DNA of 64,000 nt from Anaerolineales bacterium (GTDB lineage: Bacteria; Chloroflexota; Anaerolineae; Anaerolineales; Villigracilaceae). Positions 6,121-15,774 of this stretch are shown here, in pieces. The notes below the pieces were generated by a model. That model worked only from the letters and a program-made list of their open reading frames with translations, had not been told where the DNA came from and ran no database searches. The DNA lies in the NCBI GenBank assembly GCA_023382595.1, contig JAHDWB010000001.1:62001-126000 (forward strand), read 5' to 3'. A program made the translations under genes and the position numbers. Positions within the stretch are counted from its first letter, which is position 1, and each line of letters begins with the position of its first letter.

Positions 6121-8898
6121 TTATTTGTTCTTCCTCTTACCTTTTGGCGCCTCTTTCTTGACAGCCTTGGTTTTGGTTGTGTTTTTTGCCGCGGGTTTTT
6201 TCGCAGTTTTTGCTTTTGCAGTCGTTTTCTTCGCCGCCGTTTTTGCTTTTACGGCGCGCTTCTTTTTTGCGGGCGGTTCTACTTCCTCCGCAGGCTCGAC
6301 AATAGCAGTGAACAGCTTCCGCCACTCATCCTGCATGGAGGGAACGCCCACACCGTTCAACCCATCGTGGATGATCTGCCATTCCTTATCCCCCACAAAG
6401 CGGAAGTCCATGAAGGCATGGCATTGGTACGCACCGAGTTCCACGTACATGCCCTTTCCCCAAATCTCGGCACATGAGCGGATATATTCCAATTGGGTGG
6501 AGTAATCCTTGAAAATGACATAGCCGACCTTCGGCAATCCAATGCCCTCGGCAAGGTTGCGCTGCACGAGTTTGCCGGAGCCTTTATCCAATGCGGCGGC
6601 GGAGTTTTTGATCCAGCCTTTGGTATCCGCAAATTTGTTGTGATAGACGACCAGTCCACGCTCTTCCCCCAGGCGGTTGGAATAGGCAAATACATTCTCG
6701 TCCACGCCGCCTTCAGGGCGGTAAAAGTCAAAGAGTAGGAAATTCTCCACGTCAGCGAACAGGTGGCGGCGGTGAAGAAGCGGGAAAATACGCCACTCGT
6801 GTGCCTGGATCAAACCGTCATCTTGAGACTCATCCCATTTGGCGCGTCGGAACTCCATCCCGTATTTTTCGGCAAAACCTTCGACCTGTCCATGACCGAA
6901 CATCGGCAGACCGGGCAGCGTGGAGAGCACGGTGCAGATGCCAAAATATTTATCACCCTTGCCGAACTGCTCAACGGCGGTCTTTTCATCAGGATTGTTC
7001 ATAAAGTTGACATAACGCTTGAGAATTTGCGGGTCGAACTCAAGCGTGTTCTTGATCGCCATGCGATATTTGGCGTTATCCTCATCGCGCAGCATATGCA
7101 TGAAGGCTGAGTTGTACACGCGATGCATGCCGAGCGTGCGGACGAAGTAGCCTTCCATCAGCCAGAAAGCTTCGGCGAGCAAGAGCGTATCAGGCACTTC
7201 GGCGGCAACACGGTCCACCACTTCGCGCCAGAACTCGACGGGAATCTTTTGATCGAACTCGGCTTTGGTCATGCCGAATTGTGAGCGCGAAGGGATCGCG
7301 CCGCCCGCGCCAGGCTCGGGGAACCACAAACGCTGAATGTGTTTCTTGGCAAGCGTCATCGCCGCGTCGAAGCGGATGACAGGGAAATTGCGCGCCACGT
7401 GCAGGATGACCTGAATGACCGCCTCGCGGACTTCGGGTTTGCTGTAATCCAGTTGAGCGGTATCGTTCCACGGGAAGGAGGTGCCGTCGTTGCCGTGATA
7501 GATATAGCGCGTGCGGTTGCCCTGATAATGATGCAGTTTGAACACGACCGAGGCGTCGGAATGATCGTAGTAATGATCCTCCAGAACGATGGCAGCGCGG
7601 GAATCATCGGAGAGGTTTTCGGAATTGAAGGTATAGGATGGATAAGGCGGACTATCCGTGTGGAGGAACCAATCGGGGTGTTCGATGACCCAGTTCGAGT
7701 CGATGCCCATGTGATTGGGGACCATATCCGCGGAGAGGCGAATTCCGCGTGACCAGGCGCGGGAACGCAGGCTTTCCAACGCGCCCCAACCGCCCAAGTC
7801 ACTGGCGATGTCGTAAGCGTGAAGCGAATACGCCGAAGCGACCGCATCCTGCTGTCCCATTCGCTGTTTGATGCGCTGCGAGGCGCGGCTGCGCTCCCAC
7901 AGACCAATGAGCCACAACCCAGTGAAGCCGCGCGCGGCGAGCAGGTCAAGTTCCTCGTCGGGAATCTGGTCGAGCGTTTTTATCTCGCGCTGATATTTTT
8001 TCGCAAGCTGGTCGAGCCAGACATAGGTATTTTTTGCCATCAAAATTAGACTTGGCATCCATGCCTGGTCGGGGCTGTAGCGTTCGTATTCAGCGTAATC
8101 GTGACCCGTAAATGTGGGAACCTGCATTTCGATGTTGAATGTGTCGATCGGTCCCTGTTTGCGGATGATCTCTTCGCGCAGGAAATCCAGCCCGCGCAGG
8201 ATGCGGCTGGAGAATTCTTCGCCGAGCAGGTATCCCCATTTCTCGATGATGAACTGCAATTGTCCTTCGAGCGAATCCGGTGAGGCTTGCATGGGAGCGG
8301 CAAGCAGTTCATTGAGCGTATCGCCGCTGCCACTGCCCATGCTGGGCTGTTTGGCGAAAAACTCCAGCAAATGACGCATAAATTCGTTGTATGAAGAGCC
8401 GTTCATGACGGATTCGTCGAACAGGTCGCGATAGCGTGCGAGAGCTGGATTTTTGTTCGCATTGTTGACCAGAAGCATCTCTTCTATGGTCGCCGCGCGC
8501 ACGCCGCGCCCGAAATCGCCGAAGTTTGCAACTTTGGTGGAAAGGTAGACTCCAGCGGTCACCTCGCCGCGGAACACGGATAAGGGCGGGAATTCCTCGG
8601 TAAATTTGGATAACGTCAGGTCGTACTTCGAGCCGAGATTGGATTGCAGCATCCCCATGGCGCGTCCCATCACGCCAGTGTACCTGCCAAAAAAATGCTT
8701 GAGGAGGATATGGTACGCCTCGTCAAGCAGGGAAAGGGCATATAGGTCAGAAGCAGGCACGGGGTCGGAGCGAAGCGCTGACAGTTTCGCGGCAAACGCC
8801 CGGGCGGATGTCAGATCCGGAAGAACAATATGCCCATCCGGTCGGAAAAAATCCAGGGAAAAATTGTACTTTAGACGGGATGCACGGGATGTAAGCAT
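6121..8898 (-). CDS. GH13 alpha-amylase-family protein with Lys/Ala-rich C-terminal tail
   Basis: Large protein of 925 residues acting on alpha-glucans or related sugars; there is no signal peptide, so it is probably cytoplasmic. Residues 1-300 form an unassigned N-terminal region. The GH13 barrel follows, with ADMVPNHMG (region I), VIRFDAAM carrying the expected nucleophile Asp511, and LLLAEAFW carrying acid/base Glu576. The region IV equivalent reads NNPDE rather than the usual NHD. The last about 51 residues (875-925) are almost only Lys, Ala, Thr and Pro, like the tail of histone H1. The substrate could be a glycogen-like polymer or trehalose/maltose-type sugars. It converges on the MmyB-type regulator with a 16-base gap. 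Confidence 0.85.
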   Translation of the reverse strand: MLTSRASRLKYNFSLDFFRPDGHIVLPDLTSARAFAAKLSALRSDPVPASDLYALSLLDEAYHILLKHFFGRYTGVMGRAMGMLQSNLGSKYDLTLSKFTEEFPPLSVFRGEVTAGVYLSTKVANFGDFGRGVRAATIEEMLLVNNANKNPALARYRDLFDESVMNGSSYNEFMRHLLEFFAKQPSMGSGSGDTLNELLAAPMQASPDSLEGQLQFIIEKWGYLLGEEFSSRILRGLDFLREEIIRKQGPIDTFNIEMQVPTFTGHDYAEYERYSPDQAWMPSLILMAKNTYVWLDQLAKKYQREIKTLDQIPDEELDLLAARGFTGLWLIGLWERSRASQRIKQRMGQQDAVASAYSLHAYDIASDLGGWGALESLRSRAWSRGIRLSADMVPNHMGIDSNWVIEHPDWFLHTDSPPYPSYTFNSENLSDDSRAAIVLEDHYYDHSDASVVFKLHHYQGNRTRYIYHGNDGTSFPWNDTAQLDYSKPEVREAVIQVILHVARNFPVIRFDAAMTLAKKHIQRLWFPEPGAGGAIPSRSQFGMTKAEFDQKIPVEFWREVVDRVAAEVPDTLLLAEAFWLMEGYFVRTLGMHRVYNSAFMHMLRDEDNAKYRMAIKNTLEFDPQILKRYVNFMNNPDEKTAVEQFGKGDKYFGICTVLSTLPGLPMFGHGQVEGFAEKYGMEFRRAKWDESQDDGLIQAHEWRIFPLLHRRHLFADVENFLLFDFYRPEGGVDENVFAYSNRLGEERGLVVYHNKFADTKGWIKNSAAALDKGSGKLVQRNLAEGIGLPKVGYVIFKDYSTQLEYIRSCAEIWGKGMYVELGAYQCHAFMDFRFVGDKEWQIIHDGLNGVGVPSMQDEWRKLFTAIVEPAEEVEPPAKKKRAVKAKTAAKKTTAKAKTAKKPAAKNTTKTKAVKKEAPKGKRKNK

Positions 8899-8953
8899 AA
8901 CAACAATGATAACCGATTATCGAATAAATTCGAGTAAAATTTCTCCGTTATTT

Positions 8954-11254
8954 ATGGATGCATCCCTCGCACAATTCGTTTACATGTTACTGCTCGGCGC
9001 TTTGTACCTGCCGGTCATTTTCTTCGCGATCCAACGGCGTGATGAAGGCTACGGAGCCGCCACATGGCTGGTTGTCCTCTATGCCTTGCTCACTCTGGTG
9101 ATGAACGTTGCCGAAGCCGTTTGGGAAAATCAGAATGGCGACACCCAACTGTTTCAGGAATTGCATACCTATACTGCGCTGACGCTCGCCGCCATTTTGA
9201 TGATCGCGCTTCAGACCTTCCTGAAACGTGAAACATGGTGGATCTGGACGGGATTTTTGGCGTTCTGGGCGCTGGGGCTTGCGTTGATCCTGACCAACGC
9301 ACTCGACCTGCCGAACGTCATCTGGACGAACGGTTCGCTCGTTCTCTTCCGCTCACGGCTGGGGACCGCATGGGCTATTTTGGGCTGGCTGATCCTGACG
9401 ATCGGCATCATGCTCACACTGGCGAACTCGTATCGCAATACACGCCAGCCGCTTTTCCGTAACCGCTTGAACTACTGGTGGTTGCCGCTCTTTTTCACGC
9501 TGGCGGGCGATCTGATCCTTTTTTCGGGCATTTATATTATCGGTCAGCCGATCCGTCTGATCGCCGCCATTACGCTGGCATATGTTGTCGGCACACATCA
9601 TGTGCCCGACCTGCGCAACATTCTGCGGCGCGGACTGATCTACATCGCCAGCATCATTGTGATCGTCGCCTTTTATGTGGGCGGCTTTTTGTTACTGCAA
9701 GCCATCTTCGGGCAAACCGCAAATTTCAATCCACTTCTGACGGGGGCATTCGTCTCCCTGCTGATCGCCCTGATCTTCGCGCCGCTCACCGCCCTCGTCT
9801 CACGTACGATCAACAAATGGATGCGCAGCGACCAATACGACGCCAGCCAGACCATCCACCGCTACAGCGAAAGCATCAGCAACATTCTGGATATGGACAA
9901 ACTCGCCAGCGTGGCGATCGGCATCATTCTCGAAACAATGCACATCGAACGCGGCTTCCTTTTCCTGGTGGACGCCGAGCGCCAGGTGGACGGTCGAAAG
10001 ATCTACAAACTGCGTTTTGCACAAAGTCCCGAGGAGCGCCAGGTAGTGGCGGTGGAATTGCAGGAAGAGGGGACCATTGTCTCGCATTTCCTGCGGGAAC
10101 AGCGTCCGCTTCTTCAATATGACCTGGACCTGCTTCCGTCCTTCCGGGCTGCCACCACCCCCGAGCGGGACTGGTTCGCGCAACTCCGCGTTGAAGTGTA
10201 TATCCCCATCTTTGCAAAAAAACAATGGATCGGTCTGCTTGCGTTCGGTCCCAAACTAAGCGGAAACCGCTACACGCGCGAAGACCTTGCCGTGCTCAGC
10301 GCACATGCCAACCAAACGGCGGTCGCGCTGGAAAATGCCCGTCTCGTGGACAACCTCATGAGCCTGAACAACGAGCTGCGCCGCGCGCGCCGCGCACTCG
10401 AGAAAAACAATCAAGAACTCCAGCGTATCGACAAGGCAAAATCCGACTTTATCAGCATCGCGTCCCATGAACTCCGTACCCCGCTGACCGTGATCAAGGG
10501 CTATGCCGAGATGTTAATGGAAGACCCAAAACTGGATTCAAAAATCAAGAACATCATGCAGGGCATCCATGAAGGGACACTGCGCCTGCACGAAGTCATG
10601 GACTCCATGTTCGATATCGCACAGATCGACGCGCGCTCACTCACGCCGAACCTTCAGCCTGTGGATCTGGGCGAACTGATCAAGGAAGTGAGCCTCGAAC
10701 AGGCAAAAACGGTCAGGGAACGGGAGCAGTATCTGCGCATCAGCCTGCCCGCCCTGCCGCTTGTCAAAGCCGATGCGCACCTGCTGAGAAAACTCTTCCA
10801 GCATTTGATCGGCAATGCGATCAAGTTCACCCCCAACAACGGCTGGGTCACCGTCTCCGGTCATCACATCCCGTCCATCATCAACCTGCAGAACGGCGGC
10901 GTGGAGATCATCGTCAGCGATACAGGCGTCGGCGTGGACCCGAACCTGCGCGAAGTCATCTTTACCAAGTTCTACCAGCCGGGTGAACTGGGCAAACACT
11001 CCACCAGCAAGACGCGCTTCAAAGGCGGCGGCGCGGGTTTGGGGCTGGCATTATCCAAGGGAATTGTCGAATCGCACGGCGGGCGGTTGTGGGTGGAAAG
11101 TCCGGGCTATGACGAGGTCAATTTCCCCGGCAGTCAGTTCCACATCATTTTGCCATTGAGCAAGCCGGAGAATGGCGAAAATTTGAAAGTCGGCGAACCG
11201 ATCAAATTCGAGATCGCCAAAATGGACGAAAAACAGAAGATCAAAAACGGATGA
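8954..11254 (+). CDS. 7TM-GAF sensor histidine kinase
   Basis: Membrane sensor kinase of 766 residues. About seven hydrophobic helices fill 1-255, followed by a GAF sensory domain (about 310-470), a short coiled coil, a HisKA domain with phospho-acceptor His505 (SHELRTPLT), and a HATPase domain with N box (HLIGNAIKF), G1 (SDTGVGV) and G2 (GGGAGLGLALSKG). All kinase motifs look intact. No response regulator is adjacent, so its partner is elsewhere. The ATG at 8954 was preferred because longer readings run into the divergent amylase gene; an in-frame ATG at 8906 is an alternative. TAAAAT at 8935-8940 may be its -10 box. The stop codon lies inside the terminator stem. Confidence 0.88.
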   Translation: MDASLAQFVYMLLLGALYLPVIFFAIQRRDEGYGAATWLVVLYALLTLVMNVAEAVWENQNGDTQLFQELHTYTALTLAAILMIALQTFLKRETWWIWTGFLAFWALGLALILTNALDLPNVIWTNGSLVLFRSRLGTAWAILGWLILTIGIMLTLANSYRNTRQPLFRNRLNYWWLPLFFTLAGDLILFSGIYIIGQPIRLIAAITLAYVVGTHHVPDLRNILRRGLIYIASIIVIVAFYVGGFLLLQAIFGQTANFNPLLTGAFVSLLIALIFAPLTALVSRTINKWMRSDQYDASQTIHRYSESISNILDMDKLASVAIGIILETMHIERGFLFLVDAERQVDGRKIYKLRFAQSPEERQVVAVELQEEGTIVSHFLREQRPLLQYDLDLLPSFRAATTPERDWFAQLRVEVYIPIFAKKQWIGLLAFGPKLSGNRYTREDLAVLSAHANQTAVALENARLVDNLMSLNNELRRARRALEKNNQELQRIDKAKSDFISIASHELRTPLTVIKGYAEMLMEDPKLDSKIKNIMQGIHEGTLRLHEVMDSMFDIAQIDARSLTPNLQPVDLGELIKEVSLEQAKTVREREQYLRISLPALPLVKADAHLLRKLFQHLIGNAIKFTPNNGWVTVSGHHIPSIINLQNGGVEIIVSDTGVGVDPNLREVIFTKFYQPGELGKHSTSKTRFKGGGAGLGLALSKGIVESHGGRLWVESPGYDEVNFPGSQFHIILPLSKPENGENLKVGEPIKFEIAKMDEKQKIKNG

Positions 11255-11279
11255 CGCGAAGTCATCCGTTTTCTTTTTT
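11244..11279. terminator. Bidirectional terminator spanning two convergent stop codons
   Basis: A perfect 12-base stem (AAAACGGATGAC/GTCATCCGTTTT, 5-base loop) is followed by CTTTTTT on the plus strand and TTTTTGATC on the minus strand. The kinase stop codon lies within the stem, and the hairpin runs into the last codons of the gene at 11262. Confidence 0.85.
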
Positions 11280-11795
11280 CATGAACAAACCAACTACCGC
11301 GACCGTCAACCCCAAGATCAGCAACGAAAATTTTACAGAAGCGCAAATCGCGGCGATCTGAGGGAACGGGGTAAGGATACTCCCGGTCAGAATTTTCCAA
11401 AGCGCATAATTTTCCACCGCGTCAAATGCGGCGGCGACGAAGGCTCCCCAACCCAGCCAGGCAGTAAGATTGTGATACCAGCGGACCCGTCCATTCCCAG
11501 CCAGCAACAGTCCAAGCGACAATGTCACAGCGTAGACAGGCATGAACAGATAATCAAGCCCCAGCCCAAAGGAGGCGAAGAGGCGGGCGGTTTCATCCCA
11601 CGAATCCAACATGGACTGGGCTTTATCCACGCGATATGCTAATTCAAAAGAAACAATCCCATTCGGCGCGGCAGAAGTGCGCAGGGACTGGTCGAGAAAA
11701 CCAAATGCGCCAAAGGTAAAAACTGTCAGAACCAAAAAGAAATAAAAGAACGGCTTGCGCAAGCCCATTGGAAGAAATTCGAGCGGATGCCGCAT
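11262..11795 (-). CDS. Hypothetical four-helix membrane protein
   Basis: Protein of 177 residues with about four predicted transmembrane helices (near 14-34, 70-95, 105-125 and 145-170). I do not recognise the family. It overlaps the upstream GNAT-like gene by one base (TAATG), so the two are probably translationally coupled. The acidic pattern AAFDAVENYALW between helices is the most distinctive stretch. Function unknown. Confidence 0.65.
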   Translation of the reverse strand: MRHPLEFLPMGLRKPFFYFFLVLTVFTFGAFGFLDQSLRTSAAPNGIVSFELAYRVDKAQSMLDSWDETARLFASFGLGLDYLFMPVYAVTLSLGLLLAGNGRVRWYHNLTAWLGWGAFVAAAFDAVENYALWKILTGSILTPFPQIAAICASVKFSLLILGLTVAVVGLFMKKENG

Positions 11796-12925
11796 TACAA
11801 TTCCTTCCGATACACGCGGTTATTTTTATATTCCACGCCGTTCAGGTTCTTTAAGTCTGCGCGCATTTGTTCGGTGGTCTCGGCAACTTGTGTCATTTCG
11901 ACATGAGAAAATTGGCTGAAATTCAGCAGCGTATTCCCCATTGCATAATACAACAGCGCATTCCCGCCGTGTCCCTGATGCTCAGGCAGGATACCCATGC
12001 CGTTCACAGCAACCGTGTTCGTGCGGCGGAGTTCCAGCAGGATGTCGATCAAACCGAACGGGAACAACTTTCCGCGTGCGCGTTGAAGCGCGGCAGACAC
12101 ATCATGGAACGCAAAGAGGAATCCCACCACGTCCTCGCCATGCGTGATGATCTTGATCAGACGGTAATCCGCGATGGTCATAATGTTCTCGACCACAAAA
12201 TCGATCTCGCGCTGTGTGAGCGGATAATATTCCCAATTGTTCACGAAGGCGTTGTTATATGCCGTACCGATGCGGTCCGCCCATGTCAATAGTTCCTTTT
12301 TACTTTTGAAGGTCTTGATCTCAAGATGTCCGCGCTGCATCACACGTTCGGCGATCTTTTTAACCCGCTCGGGCATTTGGAATTTGTCGGCAGGCAGATA
12401 GCAGGAGATAAAATCCACTTCCTTGACGAAACCCTGCGCTTCCATCAGTGACCGGTAGTAGGCGTGGTTGTAATTGAGCATGGTCATCGTCTGACGGTGT
12501 TCATGCCCAAAGACCAATGCGCCATATCCATCCAGCGGACCCATGCCCTTCGGTCCGATCACGACGTCCAATCCGCGCGTTTTCGCCCAATCAAAAACTG
12601 CTTTGAACAAGGCGGCTGCGGCTTCCATATCATCTTCACACTCGAAAAGAAAAAAATTGGCTGTTTTTTGATTGTGATATTTGTTATACGGCTTATTCTC
12701 GATGGCGGCGATACGCCCAACATCACGTCCATCGCGCACGGCAAGGAAGAAATCCATATCCGAATGTTCATGAAAGGGATGCTTCCTGCGGTCCAACTGG
12801 TTATACGCATCCACATTCAACGGCGGAACCCACTGCGGACAGTCCTTGTAAATCCGGAACGGAAGTTCCACGAACCGCCTAACCTGCTTTTTGTTCTCTG
12901 TATCTATTTTTTCGATGACAAGCAT
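11795..12925 (-). CDS. GNAT-superfamily acyltransferase-like protein
   Basis: Cytoplasmic protein of 376 residues resembling two-domain N-acetyltransferase-like proteins. The N-terminal half contains FFLAVRDGRDVGRIAAI, a typical GNAT beta-strand pattern, and the C-terminal half GMGILPEHQGHGGNALLYYA, which fits the acyl-CoA pyrophosphate-binding loop (Q-x-x-G-x-G/A). The substrate is unknown. The ATG at 12925 was chosen because GGGAG sits 6 bases upstream; an ATG two codons earlier overlaps that site. It is coupled to the membrane protein gene downstream, which suggests a joint role. Confidence 0.72.
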   Translation of the reverse strand: MLVIEKIDTENKKQVRRFVELPFRIYKDCPQWVPPLNVDAYNQLDRRKHPFHEHSDMDFFLAVRDGRDVGRIAAIENKPYNKYHNQKTANFFLFECEDDMEAAAALFKAVFDWAKTRGLDVVIGPKGMGPLDGYGALVFGHEHRQTMTMLNYNHAYYRSLMEAQGFVKEVDFISCYLPADKFQMPERVKKIAERVMQRGHLEIKTFKSKKELLTWADRIGTAYNNAFVNNWEYYPLTQREIDFVVENIMTIADYRLIKIITHGEDVVGFLFAFHDVSAALQRARGKLFPFGLIDILLELRRTNTVAVNGMGILPEHQGHGGNALLYYAMGNTLLNFSQFSHVEMTQVAETTEQMRADLKNLNGVEYKNNRVYRKEL

Positions 12926-13010
12926 GAGCATCTCCCTTGCTTCCGCTGTTGCGACAAGATAATTTCAAGTATATAACACCCTGTGCCATTTTGGGAAAAT
13001 ATTTCCATGC

Positions 13011-13016
13011 TATACT
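13011..13016 (+). promoter_or_regulatory. Possible -10 box of the M29 aminopeptidase gene
   Basis: TATACT lies 27 bases before the ATG at 13044 and a purine-rich ribosome site (GAGGAAAC) lies between them. The -35 region is unclear (TTTTGG, 16 bases upstream). Confidence 0.4.
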
Positions 13017-13043
13017 TGGCACATTCCACATAATAGAGGAAAC

Positions 13044-14306
13044 ATGACAAACAAAACCCATCAGGAAATGCTGGCAAAATACGCCGGAGCCATCGTAAAA
13101 GTCGGGTTGAACATCCGGGCGGGACAGCGGCTGATCATCACACTGGGAGCGACGCGCGGGGTGCCCCATCAATTCGCGCCGCTGGTGCGCGAGATCGCCA
13201 AGGCGGCATATGCCGTCGGCGCAAAATACGTGGACGCCATATTTGCGGATGAAGAAATGCTGCGCATCCGCGCCCAACATGCACCCAAAGACTCGTTCAA
13301 TGTATATTCCAAATGGCAGACCCAAGCCATCACCGACATGATCGAAAACGGCGACGCCCTGCTATCCATCACAGGCTCCAACCCCGATCTGCTCGGCGGA
13401 CTGGACCCGGATGTGATCGGACAAATGCAGCGGACCCACCTGGAGCATTGGGGAGCAGTCGGTGAGAAGGTCAGCAGCAACGTCATAAACTGGTGCGTAG
13501 TAGCTGCTGCAGGAGAAGCATGGGCGCAAAAAATATTCCCTGACCTCCCCGCCGAAAAAGCGCAGGAAAAACTCTGGCAGGCGATCTTCGAAACCACGCG
13601 CATTGACCAGCCCGATCCCATCGCCGCTTGGGAAAATCACATTGTCACCCTGCGCAAACGCGCGTTGTATTTGCAGTCCAAACAATATACCGGATTACAT
13701 TACAAAGGACCCGGCACCGACTTCACGCTTGGCTTGCCCAGCGGACATTTGTGGATCAGCGCGCAATCGATGGCACAAAACGGCATCGCCTTCACCGCCA
13801 ACATGCCTACTGAAGAAGTCTTCACCCTGCCCGACCGTAATCGTGCCGACGGCGTCATCTCCGCCACCTTCCCGCTTTCCTACGGCGGCACGCTCATTGA
13901 AGATTTCCAAGTCCACTTTGAGAACGGACGTATCACCAAAGTCGCCGCAAAAAAAGGAGAATCCGCCCTGCAAAAATTGGTGGAGACCGATGAAGGCTCC
14001 CGCCACCTCGGCGAAGTGGCGCTCGTCCCTGCCTCCTCCCCCATCGGCAAACGCGGGCATCTTTTCTACAACACGCTCTTCGATGAGAACGCCTCCTGTC
14101 ACATCGCCATCGGACGCGCCTACCGCTTCACCCTTACAGGTGGAACTGAGTTGAACGACGAGGAATTCACCGCCGCTGGAGGCAACGTCAGCCTCAATCA
14201 CGTGGACTTCATGATCGGTTCGCCGCAAATGGACATCGACGGCATCACCAAAGACGGTCAACGCGAACCCGTCATGCGTCAGGGTGAATGGGCATTTGAA
14301 GCCTGA
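13044..14306 (+). CDS. M29-family metallo-aminopeptidase (AmpS-like)
   Basis: Cytoplasmic aminopeptidase of 420 residues, the usual size for family M29, which removes N-terminal residues from peptides with a two-metal centre. Metal-ligand regions are present in order: TANMPTEEVF (Glu), DEGSRHLGEVALV (Glu), FYNTLFDENASCHIAIG (His) and LNHVDFMIG (His and Asp). The gene stands alone between a divergent GNAT-like gene and a strong terminator, and so is probably a housekeeping peptide-turnover enzyme. Confidence 0.9.
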   Translation: MTNKTHQEMLAKYAGAIVKVGLNIRAGQRLIITLGATRGVPHQFAPLVREIAKAAYAVGAKYVDAIFADEEMLRIRAQHAPKDSFNVYSKWQTQAITDMIENGDALLSITGSNPDLLGGLDPDVIGQMQRTHLEHWGAVGEKVSSNVINWCVVAAAGEAWAQKIFPDLPAEKAQEKLWQAIFETTRIDQPDPIAAWENHIVTLRKRALYLQSKQYTGLHYKGPGTDFTLGLPSGHLWISAQSMAQNGIAFTANMPTEEVFTLPDRNRADGVISATFPLSYGGTLIEDFQVHFENGRITKVAAKKGESALQKLVETDEGSRHLGEVALVPASSPIGKRGHLFYNTLFDENASCHIAIGRAYRFTLTGGTELNDEEFTAAGGNVSLNHVDFMIGSPQMDIDGITKDGQREPVMRQGEWAFEA

Positions 14307-14332
14307 TACCCGCTTGTTTCTTGTCATCCCTG

Positions 14333-14362
14333 CACCCGCCAGAATTTGGCGGGTGTTTTTTT
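14333..14362 (+). terminator. Terminator of the aminopeptidase gene
   Basis: A perfect 8-base stem CACCCGCC/GGCGGGTG with a 7-base loop is followed by seven T residues. Confidence 0.88.
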
Positions 14363-14400
14363 GCCAATGCAGGAGCGCAGACAGCACAATTCCATCGGTC

Positions 14401-14428
14401 TTGACCATCACCTGTCCAGTGATAGAAT
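14401..14428 (+). promoter_or_regulatory. Promoter of the cyclitol-type gene cluster
   Basis: TTGACC (14401-14406) and TAGAAT (14423-14428) are 16 bases apart, 32 bases before the GTG start at 14461. GGAG lies between them at 14449. Confidence 0.65.
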
Positions 14429-14460
14429 AACCGCAGATTGTTCAATTTGGAGCAAATGAC

Positions 14461-15711
14461 GTGATCAAGTTAAGTTATAGTACATTCGGGCTGACCAACC
14501 TCGATTTTCTGGATGCGATCGATGTTGTAGACAAGGCGGGCTACCCAGGCATCGAACTTTCGTTCCACCGCGAGCAGTTCAATCCCTTTGACATCACCGA
14601 CGAGTATCTCGAAAGAATCAAGAAATACCTGCAAGCCAGGCAGGTGGAAGCCGCCTGCATTTCGACGGCTTCACATTTTTTCACGCCGCAACGTCCACAC
14701 GAACCATCGCTGATGACCCCCGACCTCGCGGGGCGGAAACGCCGCATCAACCTCGTCAAACGCGGCATCCATGTTGCCCGTAAGTTGAACGTGCCCCTTG
14801 TCACATTCGGGAGCGGGTTCATCCGCGACGAACATGTCAGCAACCCATCGGTCGATCCGCGTGAGTTGCTTATGGACAGTATCCACCAATGCCTGAGCGA
14901 ACTGCGCGACGACGAAGACATCACCCTGCTGATCGAGCCTGAACCGGGCATGTACATTGAAACGCTCGAACAGGGCATAAGCCTTGTCAATGAAGTCAAC
15001 TCGCCGCGCTTTCAACTTCACCTTGACTTGAATCACAACTATTGCTCCGAACAGGATTATTTGGGCGCGCTGGCAAAAGCAGCGCCGCACGCAAAATTTT
15101 TACATGTGTCCGACTCGCAGGAAGGCTGCAATCTCAAACTCGTCAAATGGACAGACGGACTGAAGATGGATTTGAGTTTTGCCAGGTACCTTATTTATTT
15201 CCCCGATACCGCCGAATACCTGTTGGTGGATCCCGATCACCCGATCTATTTCCACGACGAAATGCCCAATGCAGAACGAAGGAAGCGCGTCGAATCCATT
15301 CTGGGCTCGGTGAACATCTCCAAGCCGCCCGCCTTCGTGGAATATGACAGCCTGTTCGCAGGCGCTTCTCCTTTTGAGAGCGAGATCTTCGTCTACTTGA
15401 TATCGGTGCCTGGGCTGAGCTACGATGTATTGGAACGTGCGCGCCCCATCATCATCTACCTGCGCAGCACCAAGGACGCGGATGGCAATTTGCTGATGGA
15501 TAAAATGGTCGCGAACACATTGACCGGCATTGTTCACTTCCATGAGATTCCCGGCGAAGGAACAATGGATTTCGCCGCCACATTCCAAACACTGCGAGAC
15601 AATGGTTTTTCGGGTTATGCGTCCGTCGAGTTATACCACCATGTCGCATCATGGGAAAAGGCGCTCGACGACAGCTTCAATCATCTTTCCCGTTTCATCG
15701 AAGCCCGTTAA
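14461..15711 (+). CDS. Sugar phosphate isomerase/epimerase-like TIM-barrel protein
   Basis: Protein of 416 residues of the xylose-isomerase-like TIM-barrel superfamily. Likely metal ligands are Glu159 (LLIEPEPG), Asp189 (LHLDLNHN), His215 (FLHVSD) and Glu390 (SVELYHH). Family members usually have about 270-300 residues; here some 135 extra residues (about 220-358) are inserted between the last barrel strands. It begins with GTG, preceded by GGAG. It opens a run of five cluster genes (TIM barrel, LuxS, cyclase, UbiG-like, UbiA-like), so it probably isomerises a sugar phosphate or cyclitol intermediate. EboE of the ebo cluster is also a TIM-barrel protein of about this length, but orthology is unproven. 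Confidence 0.8.
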   Translation: MIKLSYSTFGLTNLDFLDAIDVVDKAGYPGIELSFHREQFNPFDITDEYLERIKKYLQARQVEAACISTASHFFTPQRPHEPSLMTPDLAGRKRRINLVKRGIHVARKLNVPLVTFGSGFIRDEHVSNPSVDPRELLMDSIHQCLSELRDDEDITLLIEPEPGMYIETLEQGISLVNEVNSPRFQLHLDLNHNYCSEQDYLGALAKAAPHAKFLHVSDSQEGCNLKLVKWTDGLKMDLSFARYLIYFPDTAEYLLVDPDHPIYFHDEMPNAERRKRVESILGSVNISKPPAFVEYDSLFAGASPFESEIFVYLISVPGLSYDVLERARPIIIYLRSTKDADGNLLMDKMVANTLTGIVHFHEIPGEGTMDFAATFQTLRDNGFSGYASVELYHHVASWEKALDDSFNHLSRFIEAR

Positions 15712-15726
15712 TTCCCCCGCTTTTAC

Positions 15727-15752
15727 GGAGCCGTTTTGCGGTCTCCCTTTTT
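15727..15752 (+). terminator. Terminator after the TIM-barrel gene
   Basis: Arms GGAGCCG and CGG.CTCC with a bulged base form a hairpin followed by TTTTT. It lies 15 bases after the stop codon and would partly separate luxS and later genes from the first gene. Confidence 0.6.
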
Positions 15753-15774
15753 CCATGCCAATTTATACCCGGCG

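Noticed and set aside
8606-8953. N-terminal extension of the histidine kinase
   Set aside because: It lies within the divergent amylase gene and translates to a non-conserved Arg/Ser-rich segment.
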